This document shows positions 7,561-15,639 of a stretch of DNA of 64,000 nucleotides, one piece after another. Position numbers and translations under genes: made by a program. This stretch comes from Streptomyces sp. CB09001. GTDB lineage: Bacteria > Actinomycetota > Actinomycetes > Streptomycetales > Streptomycetaceae. Within the stretch, counting starts at the first letter, position 1; every line of letters begins with the position of its first letter. A model generated the notes under the pieces. The model was not told where the DNA came from. It did not search any database and saw only the letters and a program-made list of their open reading frames with translations. The stretch spans positions 6,563,001 to 6,627,000 of the forward strand of contig NZ_CP026730.1 of the NCBI RefSeq assembly GCF_003369795.1, written 5' to 3'.

Positions 7561-8840
7561 GCGCACCGACGCTGCCGACGGTGTCGGCCCTACCGGCGCG
7601 GGAACTGCCGACGGCGGTACGCCCGCACACCCCCACCGGCGGCACGGCTCCCCGCCGCCGCGCCCTGCGCGCCCACCTCGGCACGCTCGCCGGCACCGCG
7701 GTCCTCGCCGTGCTCGTGTGGCGGCTGGGGACCGGCGCCTTCCTGGACGGGCTGCGCCGGATCGACGGGCCCACGGTGCTGGCGGCCCTCGGGATCGGGC
7801 TGGTCACCACGGTGTTCAGTGCCTGGCGCTGGGCCCTGGTCGCCCGGGGACTGCGCATTCGGCTGCCGCTCGTGGCGGCCGTCGCCGACTACTACCGCGC
7901 CCTGTTCCTCAACGCCGCCCTGCCCGGCGGCGTCCTCGGCGACGTGCACCGAGCGGTGCGGCACGGGCGGAGTACCGGAGACCTGGGGCGGGGCGTGCGG
8001 GCCGTCGTCCTTGAACGGGTCGCCGGGCAGCTCGCGTTGATCGGTGTCGGCGTCGGCGTCCTGCTCACGATGCCCTCCCCGGTGCTCGACGAGGTACGGC
8101 ACCTCGCACCCCTCGCGGCCCTGGCCCTGGCCGGCGCGCTCGCCGTCGTCCTCGCCCTGCGCATGAACCGGGCCCCCGCTCGCCGGGGCCGGGCCTTGCG
8201 GAAGACGCTCGGTGCGGCAAGGGACGGGCTGCTGTCCCGGCGGAACCTGCCGGGCATCGCCCTCTCCTCCGTCGTCGTGCTCGCCGGACACCTCACGATG
8301 TTCGTGCTCGCCGCCCGGGTGGCCGGCAGCGCGACCTCCGTCGCCACGCTCACGCCGCTGGCCGTGCTGGCGCTACTCGCCATGGGGCTGCCGCTGAACG
8401 TGGGCGGTTGGGGCCCCAGGGAGGGCGTCACCGCCTGGGCGTTCGGCGCGGCGGGGCTCGGCGCCGGCACCGGGCTGGGCGTGGCGGTGGTCTACGGCGT
8501 GCTCAGCCTCGTGGCGAGCCTGCCCGGCGCCGTCGTCCTCGTCGTACGCCGGCACGCAGTGCGCTACACCCGCTCGCCATCGGAGCCATCGGAGCCATCG
8601 GAGCCATCGGAGCCGTCAGAGCCGTCAGAGCCGTCAGAGCCGTCAGAATCGCCAGCGCCGCCAGCGCCGCCAGAATCGCCGGCGCCGCTGGAGCGGTCGG
8701 ACCCGGTCACCGGCACCGCCGTCTCGGTCGTCAGCAGCGCGAAGTATTCCCCGAAGGAATCCGCCAGGCTTGCCAGCAGTTCCTTCCCCTTTTCCGCCGA
8801 GCCCAGTGAAGGACGCCCGATGACACCGGAATCGGTGTAG
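7557..8840 (+). CDS. Lysylphosphatidylglycerol synthase TM-region (UPF0104/AglD-like) membrane protein
   Basis: Polytopic membrane protein of the flippase-like lysylphosphatidylglycerol-synthase TM family, with about 8 hydrophobic segments. The family's hallmarks are present: RWALVARGL, NAALPGGVLGDVHRA and PLNVGGWGPREG. The catalytic aminoacyltransferase domain of MprF is absent, so a role in moving or anchoring a lipid-linked product is more likely. The GTG at 7557 overlaps the methyltransferase stop. The recognisable domain ends near base 8570 (VVRRHAVRYT). The remaining ~90 codons are Ser-Glu-Pro repeats and sequence antisense to the convergent creatininase gene, so the C-terminal tail is unusual and may be tolerated rather than functional. 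Confidence 0.8.
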   Translation: MSAPTLPTVSALPARELPTAVRPHTPTGGTAPRRRALRAHLGTLAGTAVLAVLVWRLGTGAFLDGLRRIDGPTVLAALGIGLVTTVFSAWRWALVARGLRIRLPLVAAVADYYRALFLNAALPGGVLGDVHRAVRHGRSTGDLGRGVRAVVLERVAGQLALIGVGVGVLLTMPSPVLDEVRHLAPLAALALAGALAVVLALRMNRAPARRGRALRKTLGAARDGLLSRRNLPGIALSSVVVLAGHLTMFVLAARVAGSATSVATLTPLAVLALLAMGLPLNVGGWGPREGVTAWAFGAAGLGAGTGLGVAVVYGVLSLVASLPGAVVLVVRRHAVRYTRSPSEPSEPSEPSEPSEPSEPSEPSESPAPPAPPESPAPLERSDPVTGTAVSVVSSAKYSPKESARLASSSFPFSAEPSEGRPMTPESV

Positions 8841-9466
8841 GCGGACATACCGAGGGAGAGCAGATGACGCCGGTCGTCCGCGACGAAATCGGCGGCCTCG
8901 TAACCGGGCCTGACCAATTCGGGATGCTTGTGCAGAAGAATGGAGGTCTCGATTTCCCCCGCGTGCATGTCGGTGAGCAGCGAGGTGACCACCCCCGCCC
9001 GCCGGCGCGCCGTCTCCCAGTCCTCCGCGGCCGGGAACAGCGCCATCCGCTCACCGCGTGCCGAGGACTCCTGAACGACGTTGCCCAGTACGTAGTTGCC
9101 GCCGTGCCCGTTGATCACCACCAGGGTCTCGACACCCGAGCGGCGCAGGGAGTCCGCTATGTCGCGCACCACGGCGTGCAGGGTCACGGCGGAGATGCTG
9201 ACGGTCCCCGGCCAGCCCGCGTGCTCGTGCGAGCAGCCGATCGTCACCGGCGGCAGCAGGTGCACCGGATACGCGTCGGCCGCCGCCCGGGCGACGGCGC
9301 ACGCGACGAGCGTGTCGGTCGCCAGCGGCAGATACGGTCCGTGCTGCTCGTAACTCCCGACCGGCAGCACCGCGACCTGTCGCGGAAGCTCCGAGCCCCG
9401 TTCGCGCACGTCTTCGCTCGTGTCCGTCGGCACCAGTGAAAAATCCATTCCCGCACGGCCTTTCAT
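8564..9466 (-). CDS. Creatininase-family amidohydrolase (ArfB-like, candidate FAPy deformylase)
   Basis: A 300-residue creatinine amidohydrolase-family protein. Metal-binding motifs are intact: GSYEQHGPYLPLATDT (Glu40, His42, Asp51), NGHGGN and DMHAGEIETS. In archaea the family member ArfB removes the formyl group from the pyrimidine made by GTP cyclohydrolase III. Here the gene starts 35 bases from a cyclohydrolase that makes the same formylated product, so that role is the best inference. The domain ends near residue 243; the last ~55 residues are Gly/Ser and (Asp-Gly-Ser)n repeats overlapping the convergent gene. ATG 9466 is listed; ATG 9448 (six codons in) has a better placed AAGG and may be the true start. 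Confidence 0.85.
   Translation of the reverse strand: MKGRAGMDFSLVPTDTSEDVRERGSELPRQVAVLPVGSYEQHGPYLPLATDTLVACAVARAAADAYPVHLLPPVTIGCSHEHAGWPGTVSISAVTLHAVVRDIADSLRRSGVETLVVINGHGGNYVLGNVVQESSARGERMALFPAAEDWETARRRAGVVTSLLTDMHAGEIETSILLHKHPELVRPGYEAADFVADDRRHLLSLGMSAYTDSGVIGRPSLGSAEKGKELLASLADSFGEYFALLTTETAVPVTGSDRSSGAGDSGGAGGAGDSDGSDGSDGSDGSDGSDGSDGSDGERV
8577..8690. repeat. 9-bp tandem repeat in the overlap of two convergent genes
   Basis: Four perfect copies of ccatcggag (8577-8612) are followed by three of ccgtcagag, one ccgtcagaa, and degenerate 9-mers rich in ccagcgccg up to about 8690. A 9-bp unit keeps both frames open: the plus strand encodes Ser-Glu-Pro repeats (membrane protein tail) and the minus strand Asp-Gly-Ser repeats (creatininase tail). 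Copy number is likely to vary between strains. Confidence 0.9.
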
Positions 9467-9501
9467 CTCGGTTGAGCAAACTGTTGAGGAACGCGAGAAT
9501 C

Positions 9502-10164
9502 ATGACAGAAAAAGTCGGTGTACTCGGCAAGAAGTCGGCACAGCGCACGGACGTGGAACGGGTCGTGGTGACACCGCTTCCCACCGTGTATGGGAAATTC
9601 CGGGCGTTCGGCTATTTCGACCACGAACGCGGCGACGAGCAGGTGGCCCTCGTGCACGGCGACCTCGGCGCCGAAGGCGTGCTCACCCGGCTCCACTCGG
9701 AGTGCCTGACCGGCGACGCCTTCGGCTCCCAGCACTGCGAGTGCGGCGCCCAACTCGCCTCCGCGCTCCGGCAGGTGGTCGACGCGGGCAGTGGCGTCGT
9801 GGTCTACCTGCGCGGGCACGAGGGGCGCGGCATCGGCCTGCTCGCCAAACTGCGCGCGATGGCGTTGCAGGCGGAGGGCCTGGACACGGTGGAGGCGAAC
9901 CTCGCCCTCGGCCTGCCCGTGGACGCCCGGGACTACGGCGTCGCGGCCCGGATCCTCGACGACCTCGGGGTGCGGTCGGTGCGGCTGATGTCCAACAACC
10001 CGCGCAAGCGCGAGGCGTTGGTGCGGCACGGCATCCAGGTCGCCGAGCAGGTGCCGCTGCTGATCCCGCCGTGCGAGTCGAACATCACCTACCTGCGCAC
10101 CAAGCGGGAACGGCTCGACCACCACCTGCCGCACCTGGACGCCATGGCGCACCTGTCGTCCTGA
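9502..10164 (+). CDS. ribA: GTP cyclohydrolase II variant (Met120 type, FAPy-forming)
   Basis: A 220-residue RibA-fold enzyme. Zinc ligands are Cys68, Cys79 and Cys81 (HSECLTGDAFGSQHCECG), and the GHEGRGIGL loop is intact. The residue that is Tyr in canonical enzymes (IRAYALQ in E. coli) is Met120 here (LRAMALQ). As I recall published work on the three S. coelicolor paralogues, this substitution makes the protein (SCO6655) open the GTP imidazole ring but stop at 2-amino-5-formylamino-6-ribosylaminopyrimidinone phosphate instead of losing formate. It is thus a dedicated supplier of FAPy rather than the riboflavin enzyme. The ATG at 9502 starts the family-conserved sequence, with GAGGA upstream. 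It is divergent from the creatininase gene, 35 bases away. Confidence 0.92.
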   Translation: MTEKVGVLGKKSAQRTDVERVVVTPLPTVYGKFRAFGYFDHERGDEQVALVHGDLGAEGVLTRLHSECLTGDAFGSQHCECGAQLASALRQVVDAGSGVVVYLRGHEGRGIGLLAKLRAMALQAEGLDTVEANLALGLPVDARDYGVAARILDDLGVRSVRLMSNNPRKREALVRHGIQVAEQVPLLIPPCESNITYLRTKRERLDHHLPHLDAMAHLSS

Positions 10165-10194
10165 CCGCGAAGGTTCCGCCCGCGCCGGTCCGGC

Positions 10195-11424
10195 TCAGTC
10201 CGCGACGGCCTCGTGCACCAGCCGCTTCAGGTCCGGGTAGACCGTGTGCGAGGACCTCGGCCGCACCTGGGTCATGAACTGCACCGTCAGATCACGGCCC
10301 GGGTCGACCCAGAAGGTGGTCGTCGCCACTCCGCTCCAGCCGTACGTGCCGAGCCCGGAGGGCGACCGCGTGCGGCTCGGGTCGGTCACCACGGACACCC
10401 CGAGGCCGAAGCCGACGCCGTCGTTGCCGGGTTCGTCGTGCGCCGGACGGCTGCCGAAGGACCGCAGGTCGGCGTCGCCCGGGAGGTGGTTCCGGGTCAT
10501 CAGGTCCACCGTCGCCGGGGCGAGCAGCCGGACCCCGCCGAGTGCGCCGCGGCGCCGCAGCAGTTCCGCGAAGCGGTGCACGTCGTACGCGGACGAGACC
10601 AGGCCGCCACTGCCCGACAGGAACCTTGGCCGGCCCCGCAGCGGCAGCCCGGGGGCCGGCGCGATGCCGCCGTCCTCCGTCTCGCCGTACAGCTCGGCCA
10701 GGCGGTCGGCCTGCGCGTCGGTGACGTGGAACCCGGTGTCCGTCATGCCCAGCGGGCCGAAGATCCGCTCGGCGCAGAACACGTCGAAGGGCTGCCCGGA
10801 CACCACCTCCACCAGCCGCCCCAGTACGTTGCTGGCCACCGAGTAGTTCCACTGGGTGCCCGGTTCGAACTGCAGGGGCAGGCTCGCGTACAGGTCGACC
10901 GTCTCGGCCAGGTCGGCCCCCGGCCGCACCGAGGACTCCACACCGGCCGCCCGGTACAGCGCGTCGACGGGGTGGGTGCGGTAGAAGCCGAACGTCAGCC
11001 CCGCGGTGTGGGTCATCAGGTGCCGGACCCGCACCGGACCGGCGGCGGGGCGGGTGACGACGTCCGCCCCGGTTCCCCCGACGTACACCCGCGGCTCGGC
11101 GAAGGCGGGCAGGTACCGGTCGACGCGGTCGTCCAGCGCCAGCCGGCCCTCCTCCACCAGGGTCAGCACCGCCACGGACGTGACCGGCTTGGTCATGGAG
11201 TAGATCCGCCACAGCGTGTCGGCCGTCACCGGGAGTTTGGCGGCGACGTCCCGCAGCCCGTGCACGGTCAGATGGGCGACGCGGCCGCCGCGCGCGACGG
11301 CCACCAGGAACCCGGGCAGTCGGCCCTCGTCGACCTGCCGGGCGAAGTGCAGGTCGAGCCGGTCCAGCGCCCCGGGGTCCAGCCCGGCCGCGCCCGCGTC
11401 GACCTCCTGCCGCAGGGGTGGCAT
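10195..11424 (-). CDS. Serine hydrolase, class C beta-lactamase/EstB family
   Basis: A 409-residue protein of the beta-lactamase-related serine hydrolases (esterases, DD-peptidase-like). The catalytic SxxK is Ser76-Met-Thr-Lys79 (YSMTKP). The second motif tyrosine is Tyr194 (WNYSVASN), and the HTAGL block is typical. There is no signal peptide, so it should be cytoplasmic; an esterase function is more likely than true beta-lactamase. Three starts lie close together; ATG 11424 is preferred because AAGGAGG sits nine bases upstream, whereas the earlier GTG/ATG are too close to it. It is convergent with the cyclohydrolase gene, with 30 bases between stops. Confidence 0.88.
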   Translation of the reverse strand: MPPLRQEVDAGAAGLDPGALDRLDLHFARQVDEGRLPGFLVAVARGGRVAHLTVHGLRDVAAKLPVTADTLWRIYSMTKPVTSVAVLTLVEEGRLALDDRVDRYLPAFAEPRVYVGGTGADVVTRPAAGPVRVRHLMTHTAGLTFGFYRTHPVDALYRAAGVESSVRPGADLAETVDLYASLPLQFEPGTQWNYSVASNVLGRLVEVVSGQPFDVFCAERIFGPLGMTDTGFHVTDAQADRLAELYGETEDGGIAPAPGLPLRGRPRFLSGSGGLVSSAYDVHRFAELLRRRGALGGVRLLAPATVDLMTRNHLPGDADLRSFGSRPAHDEPGNDGVGFGLGVSVVTDPSRTRSPSGLGTYGWSGVATTTFWVDPGRDLTVQFMTQVRPRSSHTVYPDLKRLVHEAVAD

Positions 11425-11515
11425 CGCCATCACCCTCCTTGATCGTTCGTTCAGGACGCGTCGGGCATACCCCGTACGCGCCTGCTCGGAACTCCTGGCC
11501 CCCGTACGGGGCTCC

Positions 11516-13021
11516 TCACTGGCGGCTGACGGTGCGGGTCAGGCCGGTGATCACCGTCGTGGCCAGGATCCAGCCGGTGACGATCAGGACGTAGGAGAGC
11601 GTCTGGTACCAGCCCTCCGGCGCGAACGCGTTCTCCTGGCCGAAGGAGATCACCGGCAGCAGCAGGTCCAGCGTGTAGAAGACCGGGTTGAAGCCGGGGG
11701 CCTCCGCCTGCTTGAGCGGCGGCGGGTGGTGCAGCCCGTAGACGACCGAGCCCACCGCAAGGAGCGAGAGCAGCCAGCCGCCCGCGCGCAGCGGACGGAA
11801 GCCGTACCCGACCGCGATGTCCTGGAGGTGCCCCCACAGACGGCCGTACCAGGGCAGGGTGCGCCGGCGCCGCCGCTGCTTGGCGAGCTGTACGAGGCGG
11901 GCCGCGTCGTCGTCACCGATCCGCCGGTAGGCGGCGGTCAACTGCTCATAGGTGAAGGGGAGGTAGCCGTCCCCCTTCTCCAGCATGGGCAGCCGCCGCT
12001 CGGCGGGCTCGTGCGGGATGAGCGACGTGTACGTGAGGTCGTTGAGCTGGACCCAGGCCGGCACCACCTCCGGCTGGAGGAACAGCACGTCCACCTGGGC
12101 GCGGCGCAGGTTGAGCGCACCCTGCACCGCCGGGCCCTCCCGCAGCCAGAGTTCGCCGATCACGCAGCTGCTGGCGCGCAGCGCGGTGTTCCCGGCGTTG
12201 GCCAGCCGGGCGTGCGACAGGTCGAGCCGGCCGGGTATCCGGGCACCGCGCAGCTCCAGCCGGCCCCGGACGTCCGCACGCCGCAGCAGCACGTCGGCCT
12301 CGGCGGCGAGCGTCTCGGCCTGGACGGCGGTGCCGCCCGGCCGGTCCAGCACCGAGTCGTTGAGGTTGACCGTGCCGGCCACCCGGGCGCCGGTGAGCCG
12401 GACCTCGCCACTCGCGCGGAGCCCCGGCGCCCAGAGGTCGGCGCCCAGCACCGCCTGGTTCAGCTGGAGCACCGGCCACTCGGTGTTCGGTGTCTCGATG
12501 CGGGTGCTCTCCAGGTACAGACTGCCGGTGACCTCCGCCCCCGCCAGCCGCACCGTATCGCTGAACCGGGCCCGGGTCAGCCGCAGTACGCCCTCCACCC
12601 GGACCGCGTGCGAGATCAGCCCGGGCAGCACGGACTCGCTCAGGTTCAGCTCGCGCAGCCGGGCCCCGTAGAACCTCGGTGCCTCGTCGAAGTGGCAGTG
12701 CCGCAGCCGCACGGGGTGGTCGACCGTCGCGTACTGCAGATCCAACTGCCCGGTGACGCGGGCGCCGGTCAGGCTGAGCGCCGCGACCCGGCCGTCCTCC
12801 CGGGGCCCGTCCAGGAGGAGGGACCGCAGCACGCCCGCGCGCACGGTCCGTTCGGGCCCCCAGGTGCCGCCGCGGGCCGGGTCGTCGGAGTCCGCGCCGG
12901 AAGGGGCCGCGGCGGAAGAACCCGGGGCGGAAGGGTCCGCGGTACGGAAGTCCACGTCGGTGCCGGAGGCGAAGGCCCGCCAAAGACGCGACTCGGCCGG
13001 TGTCAGGTCGTTGATCTCCAT
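11516..13021 (-). CDS. Pentapeptide-like repeat membrane protein ('membrane-associated oxidoreductase' type)
   Basis: A 501-residue protein. The middle (about residues 75-330) is a series of beta-strand repeats of pentapeptide/right-handed-helix type, with blocks such as GARVTGQLDLQYATV, GAEVTGSLYLEST and GARVAGTVNLNDSVL. A basic region follows, then two or three C-terminal hydrophobic helices (GGWLLSLLAVGSVVYGLH and the final 40 residues). Streptomyces databases label such proteins membrane-associated oxidoreductases, but I see no cofactor motif, so the name should not be trusted. No clear ribosome site precedes the ATG. It lies 85 bases downstream of gnd in the same direction and could be read through from that operon. 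Confidence 0.75.
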   Translation of the reverse strand: MEINDLTPAESRLWRAFASGTDVDFRTADPSAPGSSAAAPSGADSDDPARGGTWGPERTVRAGVLRSLLLDGPREDGRVAALSLTGARVTGQLDLQYATVDHPVRLRHCHFDEAPRFYGARLRELNLSESVLPGLISHAVRVEGVLRLTRARFSDTVRLAGAEVTGSLYLESTRIETPNTEWPVLQLNQAVLGADLWAPGLRASGEVRLTGARVAGTVNLNDSVLDRPGGTAVQAETLAAEADVLLRRADVRGRLELRGARIPGRLDLSHARLANAGNTALRASSCVIGELWLREGPAVQGALNLRRAQVDVLFLQPEVVPAWVQLNDLTYTSLIPHEPAERRLPMLEKGDGYLPFTYEQLTAAYRRIGDDDAARLVQLAKQRRRRRTLPWYGRLWGHLQDIAVGYGFRPLRAGGWLLSLLAVGSVVYGLHHPPPLKQAEAPGFNPVFYTLDLLLPVISFGQENAFAPEGWYQTLSYVLIVTGWILATTVITGLTRTVSRQ

Positions 13022-13073
13022 CAGGGAGGGACTCTGACCCGAACCGGCCGATCACGTCAACGCGCTTTCCGGA

Positions 13074-13092
13074 CCGCCCACTTCTCGGGCGG
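13074..13092 (-). terminator. Weak hairpin after gnd
   Basis: A 6-bp inverted repeat (ccgccc / gggcgg, 7-base loop) 15 bases past the gnd stop. Short, with no T tract, so it is a weak or partial terminator at best. Confidence 0.35.
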
Positions 13093-13106
13093 CTGTTCCC
13101 GGTCGG

Positions 13107-13988
13107 CTACTTCTTGGCCGACTCCACGGCGTGCCCGCCGAACTGGTTGCGCAGCGCGGCGACCATCTTCATCTGCGGCGAGTCCTCCTGCCGGGACGCG
13201 AACCGCGCGAAGAGCGAGGCCGTGATCGCGGGCAGCGGCACGGCGTTGTCGATCGCCGCCTCCACGGTCCAGCGGCCCTCGCCGGAGTCGTCGGCGTAGC
13301 CGCGCAGCTTCTCCAGGTGGTGGTCGTCGTCGAGGGCGTTGACGGCCAGGTCCAGGAGCCAGGACCGGATGACGGTGCCCTCCTGCCAGGAGCGGAAGAC
13401 CTCGCGGACGTTGTCCACGGAGTCGACCTTCTCCAGCAGCTCCCAGCCCTCGGCGTAGGCCTGCATCATGGCGTACTCGATGCCGTTGTGGACCATCTTG
13501 GAGAAGTGCCCGGCGCCGACCCGGCCCGCGTGGACGTAGCCGTAGGGGCCGTCAGGCTTGAGCGCTTCGAAGATCGGCTCGAGGTCCTCGACGGTCTCCT
13601 TGTCGCCGCCGACCATCAGGGCGTAGCCGTTCTCCAGCCCCCACACGCCGCCCGACACACCGGCGTCGACGAAGTTGATGCCGCGCTTGCCGAGGTCCTC
13701 GGCGTGCCGCTCGTCGTCCGTCCAGCGGGAGTTGCCGCCGTCGATGACGGTGTCACCGGGCTTGAGCAGCGTCGCCAGCTGGTCGATGACGTGCTGGGTG
13801 GCGCCGCCGGCCGGGACCATCACCCAGACCGCGCGCGGCCGCTCCAGCCGGTCCACCAGCTCGACCAGGCTGTCGACGTCGGCCCGGTCGGGATTGGTGT
13901 CGTATCCGACGACGGTGTGGCCGGCGTTGCGCAGACGCTCGCGCATGTTGCCGCCCATCTTGCCGAGACCAACGAGACCGATCTCCAT
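13107..13988 (-). CDS. gnd: 6-phosphogluconate dehydrogenase, decarboxylating (short GntZ-type)
   Basis: Oxidises 6-phosphogluconate to ribulose 5-phosphate and CO2. At 293 residues it belongs to the short class rather than the ~470-residue enteric type. The dinucleotide site is GLVGLGKMGGNM; substrate motifs include DGGNSRWTDDERHAE, DAGVSGGVWGLENGYALMVGG and the catalytic Lys/Asn in HFSKMVHNGIEYAMMQ. It is the last gene of the pentose-phosphate operon; its ATG lies one base after the pgi stop. The short class includes NAD-preferring members; the sequence after the second strand (YDTNPDR) does not settle NAD against NADP. Confidence 0.95.
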   Translation of the reverse strand: MEIGLVGLGKMGGNMRERLRNAGHTVVGYDTNPDRADVDSLVELVDRLERPRAVWVMVPAGGATQHVIDQLATLLKPGDTVIDGGNSRWTDDERHAEDLGKRGINFVDAGVSGGVWGLENGYALMVGGDKETVEDLEPIFEALKPDGPYGYVHAGRVGAGHFSKMVHNGIEYAMMQAYAEGWELLEKVDSVDNVREVFRSWQEGTVIRSWLLDLAVNALDDDHHLEKLRGYADDSGEGRWTVEAAIDNAVPLPAITASLFARFASRQEDSPQMKMVAALRNQFGGHAVESAKK

Positions 13989-13989
13989 G

Positions 13990-15639
13990 TCAGTGCACTT
14001 CCTTCAGTTCACGGTAGGCGGCCACCAGCGCGGCCGTGGACGGATCGAGGCCGGGCACGTGCGCGCCCTCGGTGAGGGCGGGTTCGACGCGCTTGGCGAG
14101 CACCTTGCCGAGTTCGACGCCCCACTGGTCGAAGGAGTCGATGTTCCAGATCGCGCCCTGGACGAACACCTTGTGCTCGTACAGCGCGATGAGCTGGCCG
14201 AGGACGGAGGGGGTCAGCTCGGCGGCCAGGACGGTCGTGGTGGGGTGGTTGCCGCGGAAGGTCTTGTGCGGGACCAGTTCCTCGGGCACTCCCTCCGCGC
14301 GTACCTCGTCCGGGGTCTTGCCGAGGGCGAGGGCCTGGGTCTGTGCGAAGAAGTTGGCCATCAGCAGGTCGTGCTGCGCCTTGAGTTCGTCGCTCAGTTC
14401 GCCCGCGGGCCGGGCGAAGCCGATGAAGTCCGCGGGGATCAGCTTGGTGCCCTGGTGGATGAGCTGGTAGTAGGCGTGCTGCCCGTTGGTGCCCGGCGTG
14501 CCCCACACCACCGGCCCGGTCTGCCACTCCACCACATTCCCGTCCCGGTCGACGGACTTGCCGTTGGACTCCATGTCGAGCTGCTGGAGATAGGCGGTGA
14601 ACTTCGACAGGTAGTGCGAGTACGGCAACACCGCATGCGACTGCGCGCCCAGGAAGTCGCCGTACCAGACGCCCAGCAGGCCGAGGAGCAGTGGCGCGTT
14701 GGCCGGGGCCTCGGCGTTGCGGAAGTGCTCGTCGACGATGCGGAAGCCGTCGAGCATCTCCCGGAAGCGGTCCGGGCCGATGGCGACCATCAGGGAGAGT
14801 CCGATGGCCGAGTCGAAGGAGTACCGGCCGCCGACCCAGTCCCAGAACTCGAACATGTTGGCCGGGTCGATGCCGAAGCCGGAGACCTTCTCGGCGTTGG
14901 TCGACAGGGCCACGAAGTGCTTCGCGACCGCGGCCTCGTCACCGAGCGCGTCCAGCAGCCACGAGCGCGCCGAGGTGGCGTTGGTGATCGTCTCGATGGT
15001 GGTGAAGGTCTTGGAGGCGATGACGAACAGCGTCTCCGCCGGGTCCAGGTCCCGGACCGCCTCGTGCAGGTCGGCGCCGTCCACGTTGGACACGAAGCGG
15101 AACGTGAGCGAGCGGTCGGTGAAGGCCCGCAGCGCCTCGTAGGCCATCGCGGGACCGAGGTCGGAGCCGCCGATGCCGATGTTGACGACGTTCCTGATGC
15201 GCCTGCCGGTGTGACCGGTCCACTCGCCGGAGCGGACCCGGTCGGCGAAGCCGGCCATCTTGTCGAGTACGGCGTGCACCCTGGGAACGACGTTCTCGCC
15301 GTCGACCTCGATCACCGCGTCCCGCGGGGCGCGCAGCGCGGTGTGCAGCACCGCCCGGTCCTCGGTGATGTTGATGCGCTCACCGCGGAACATCGCGTCG
15401 CGCAGCCCGAACACACCGGTCGCGGCGGCCAGCTCCTGGAGCAGGGCCAGCGTCTCGTCGGTGACGAGGTTCTTCGAGTAGTCGATGCGCAGGTCGCCGA
15501 CGCGCACGACGTACCGCTCCGCCCGCCGGGGGTCCTGGGCGAACAGCTCGCGCAGGTCCGGGTGGGGCAGCGTGCCCTTGGCGTGGTCCGCGAGCGCGGT
15601 CCACTCGGGCCGCCGGTCGAGCTTCGGGGTGTCAGACAT
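13990..15639 (-). CDS. pgi: Glucose-6-phosphate isomerase
   Basis: Interconverts glucose 6-phosphate and fructose 6-phosphate. The 549-residue length is typical for bacterial Pgi. Both family signatures are present: VGGRYSFDSAIGLSL and the C-terminal SFDQWGVELGKVLA, with the phosphate-binding NIGIGGSDLGP. It lies in the pentose-phosphate operon, where it returns fructose 6-phosphate to the oxidative branch. The first eight bases overlap the 3' end of opcA, which suggests coupled translation. Confidence 0.97.
   Translation of the reverse strand: MSDTPKLDRRPEWTALADHAKGTLPHPDLRELFAQDPRRAERYVVRVGDLRIDYSKNLVTDETLALLQELAAATGVFGLRDAMFRGERINITEDRAVLHTALRAPRDAVIEVDGENVVPRVHAVLDKMAGFADRVRSGEWTGHTGRRIRNVVNIGIGGSDLGPAMAYEALRAFTDRSLTFRFVSNVDGADLHEAVRDLDPAETLFVIASKTFTTIETITNATSARSWLLDALGDEAAVAKHFVALSTNAEKVSGFGIDPANMFEFWDWVGGRYSFDSAIGLSLMVAIGPDRFREMLDGFRIVDEHFRNAEAPANAPLLLGLLGVWYGDFLGAQSHAVLPYSHYLSKFTAYLQQLDMESNGKSVDRDGNVVEWQTGPVVWGTPGTNGQHAYYQLIHQGTKLIPADFIGFARPAGELSDELKAQHDLLMANFFAQTQALALGKTPDEVRAEGVPEELVPHKTFRGNHPTTTVLAAELTPSVLGQLIALYEHKVFVQGAIWNIDSFDQWGVELGKVLAKRVEPALTEGAHVPGLDPSTAALVAAYRELKEVH

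Noticed and set aside
8577..8690. Possible CRISPR array
   Set aside because: Units are 9 bp and contiguous, without spacers; it is a coding minisatellite.
10195..11424. Antibiotic-resistance beta-lactamase
   Set aside because: The YxN motif is YSV and there is no signal peptide; an EstB-like esterase is more likely.
11516..13021. Oxidoreductase activity
   Set aside because: No flavin, NAD or metal motif is visible; only pentapeptide-like repeats and membrane helices support a call.
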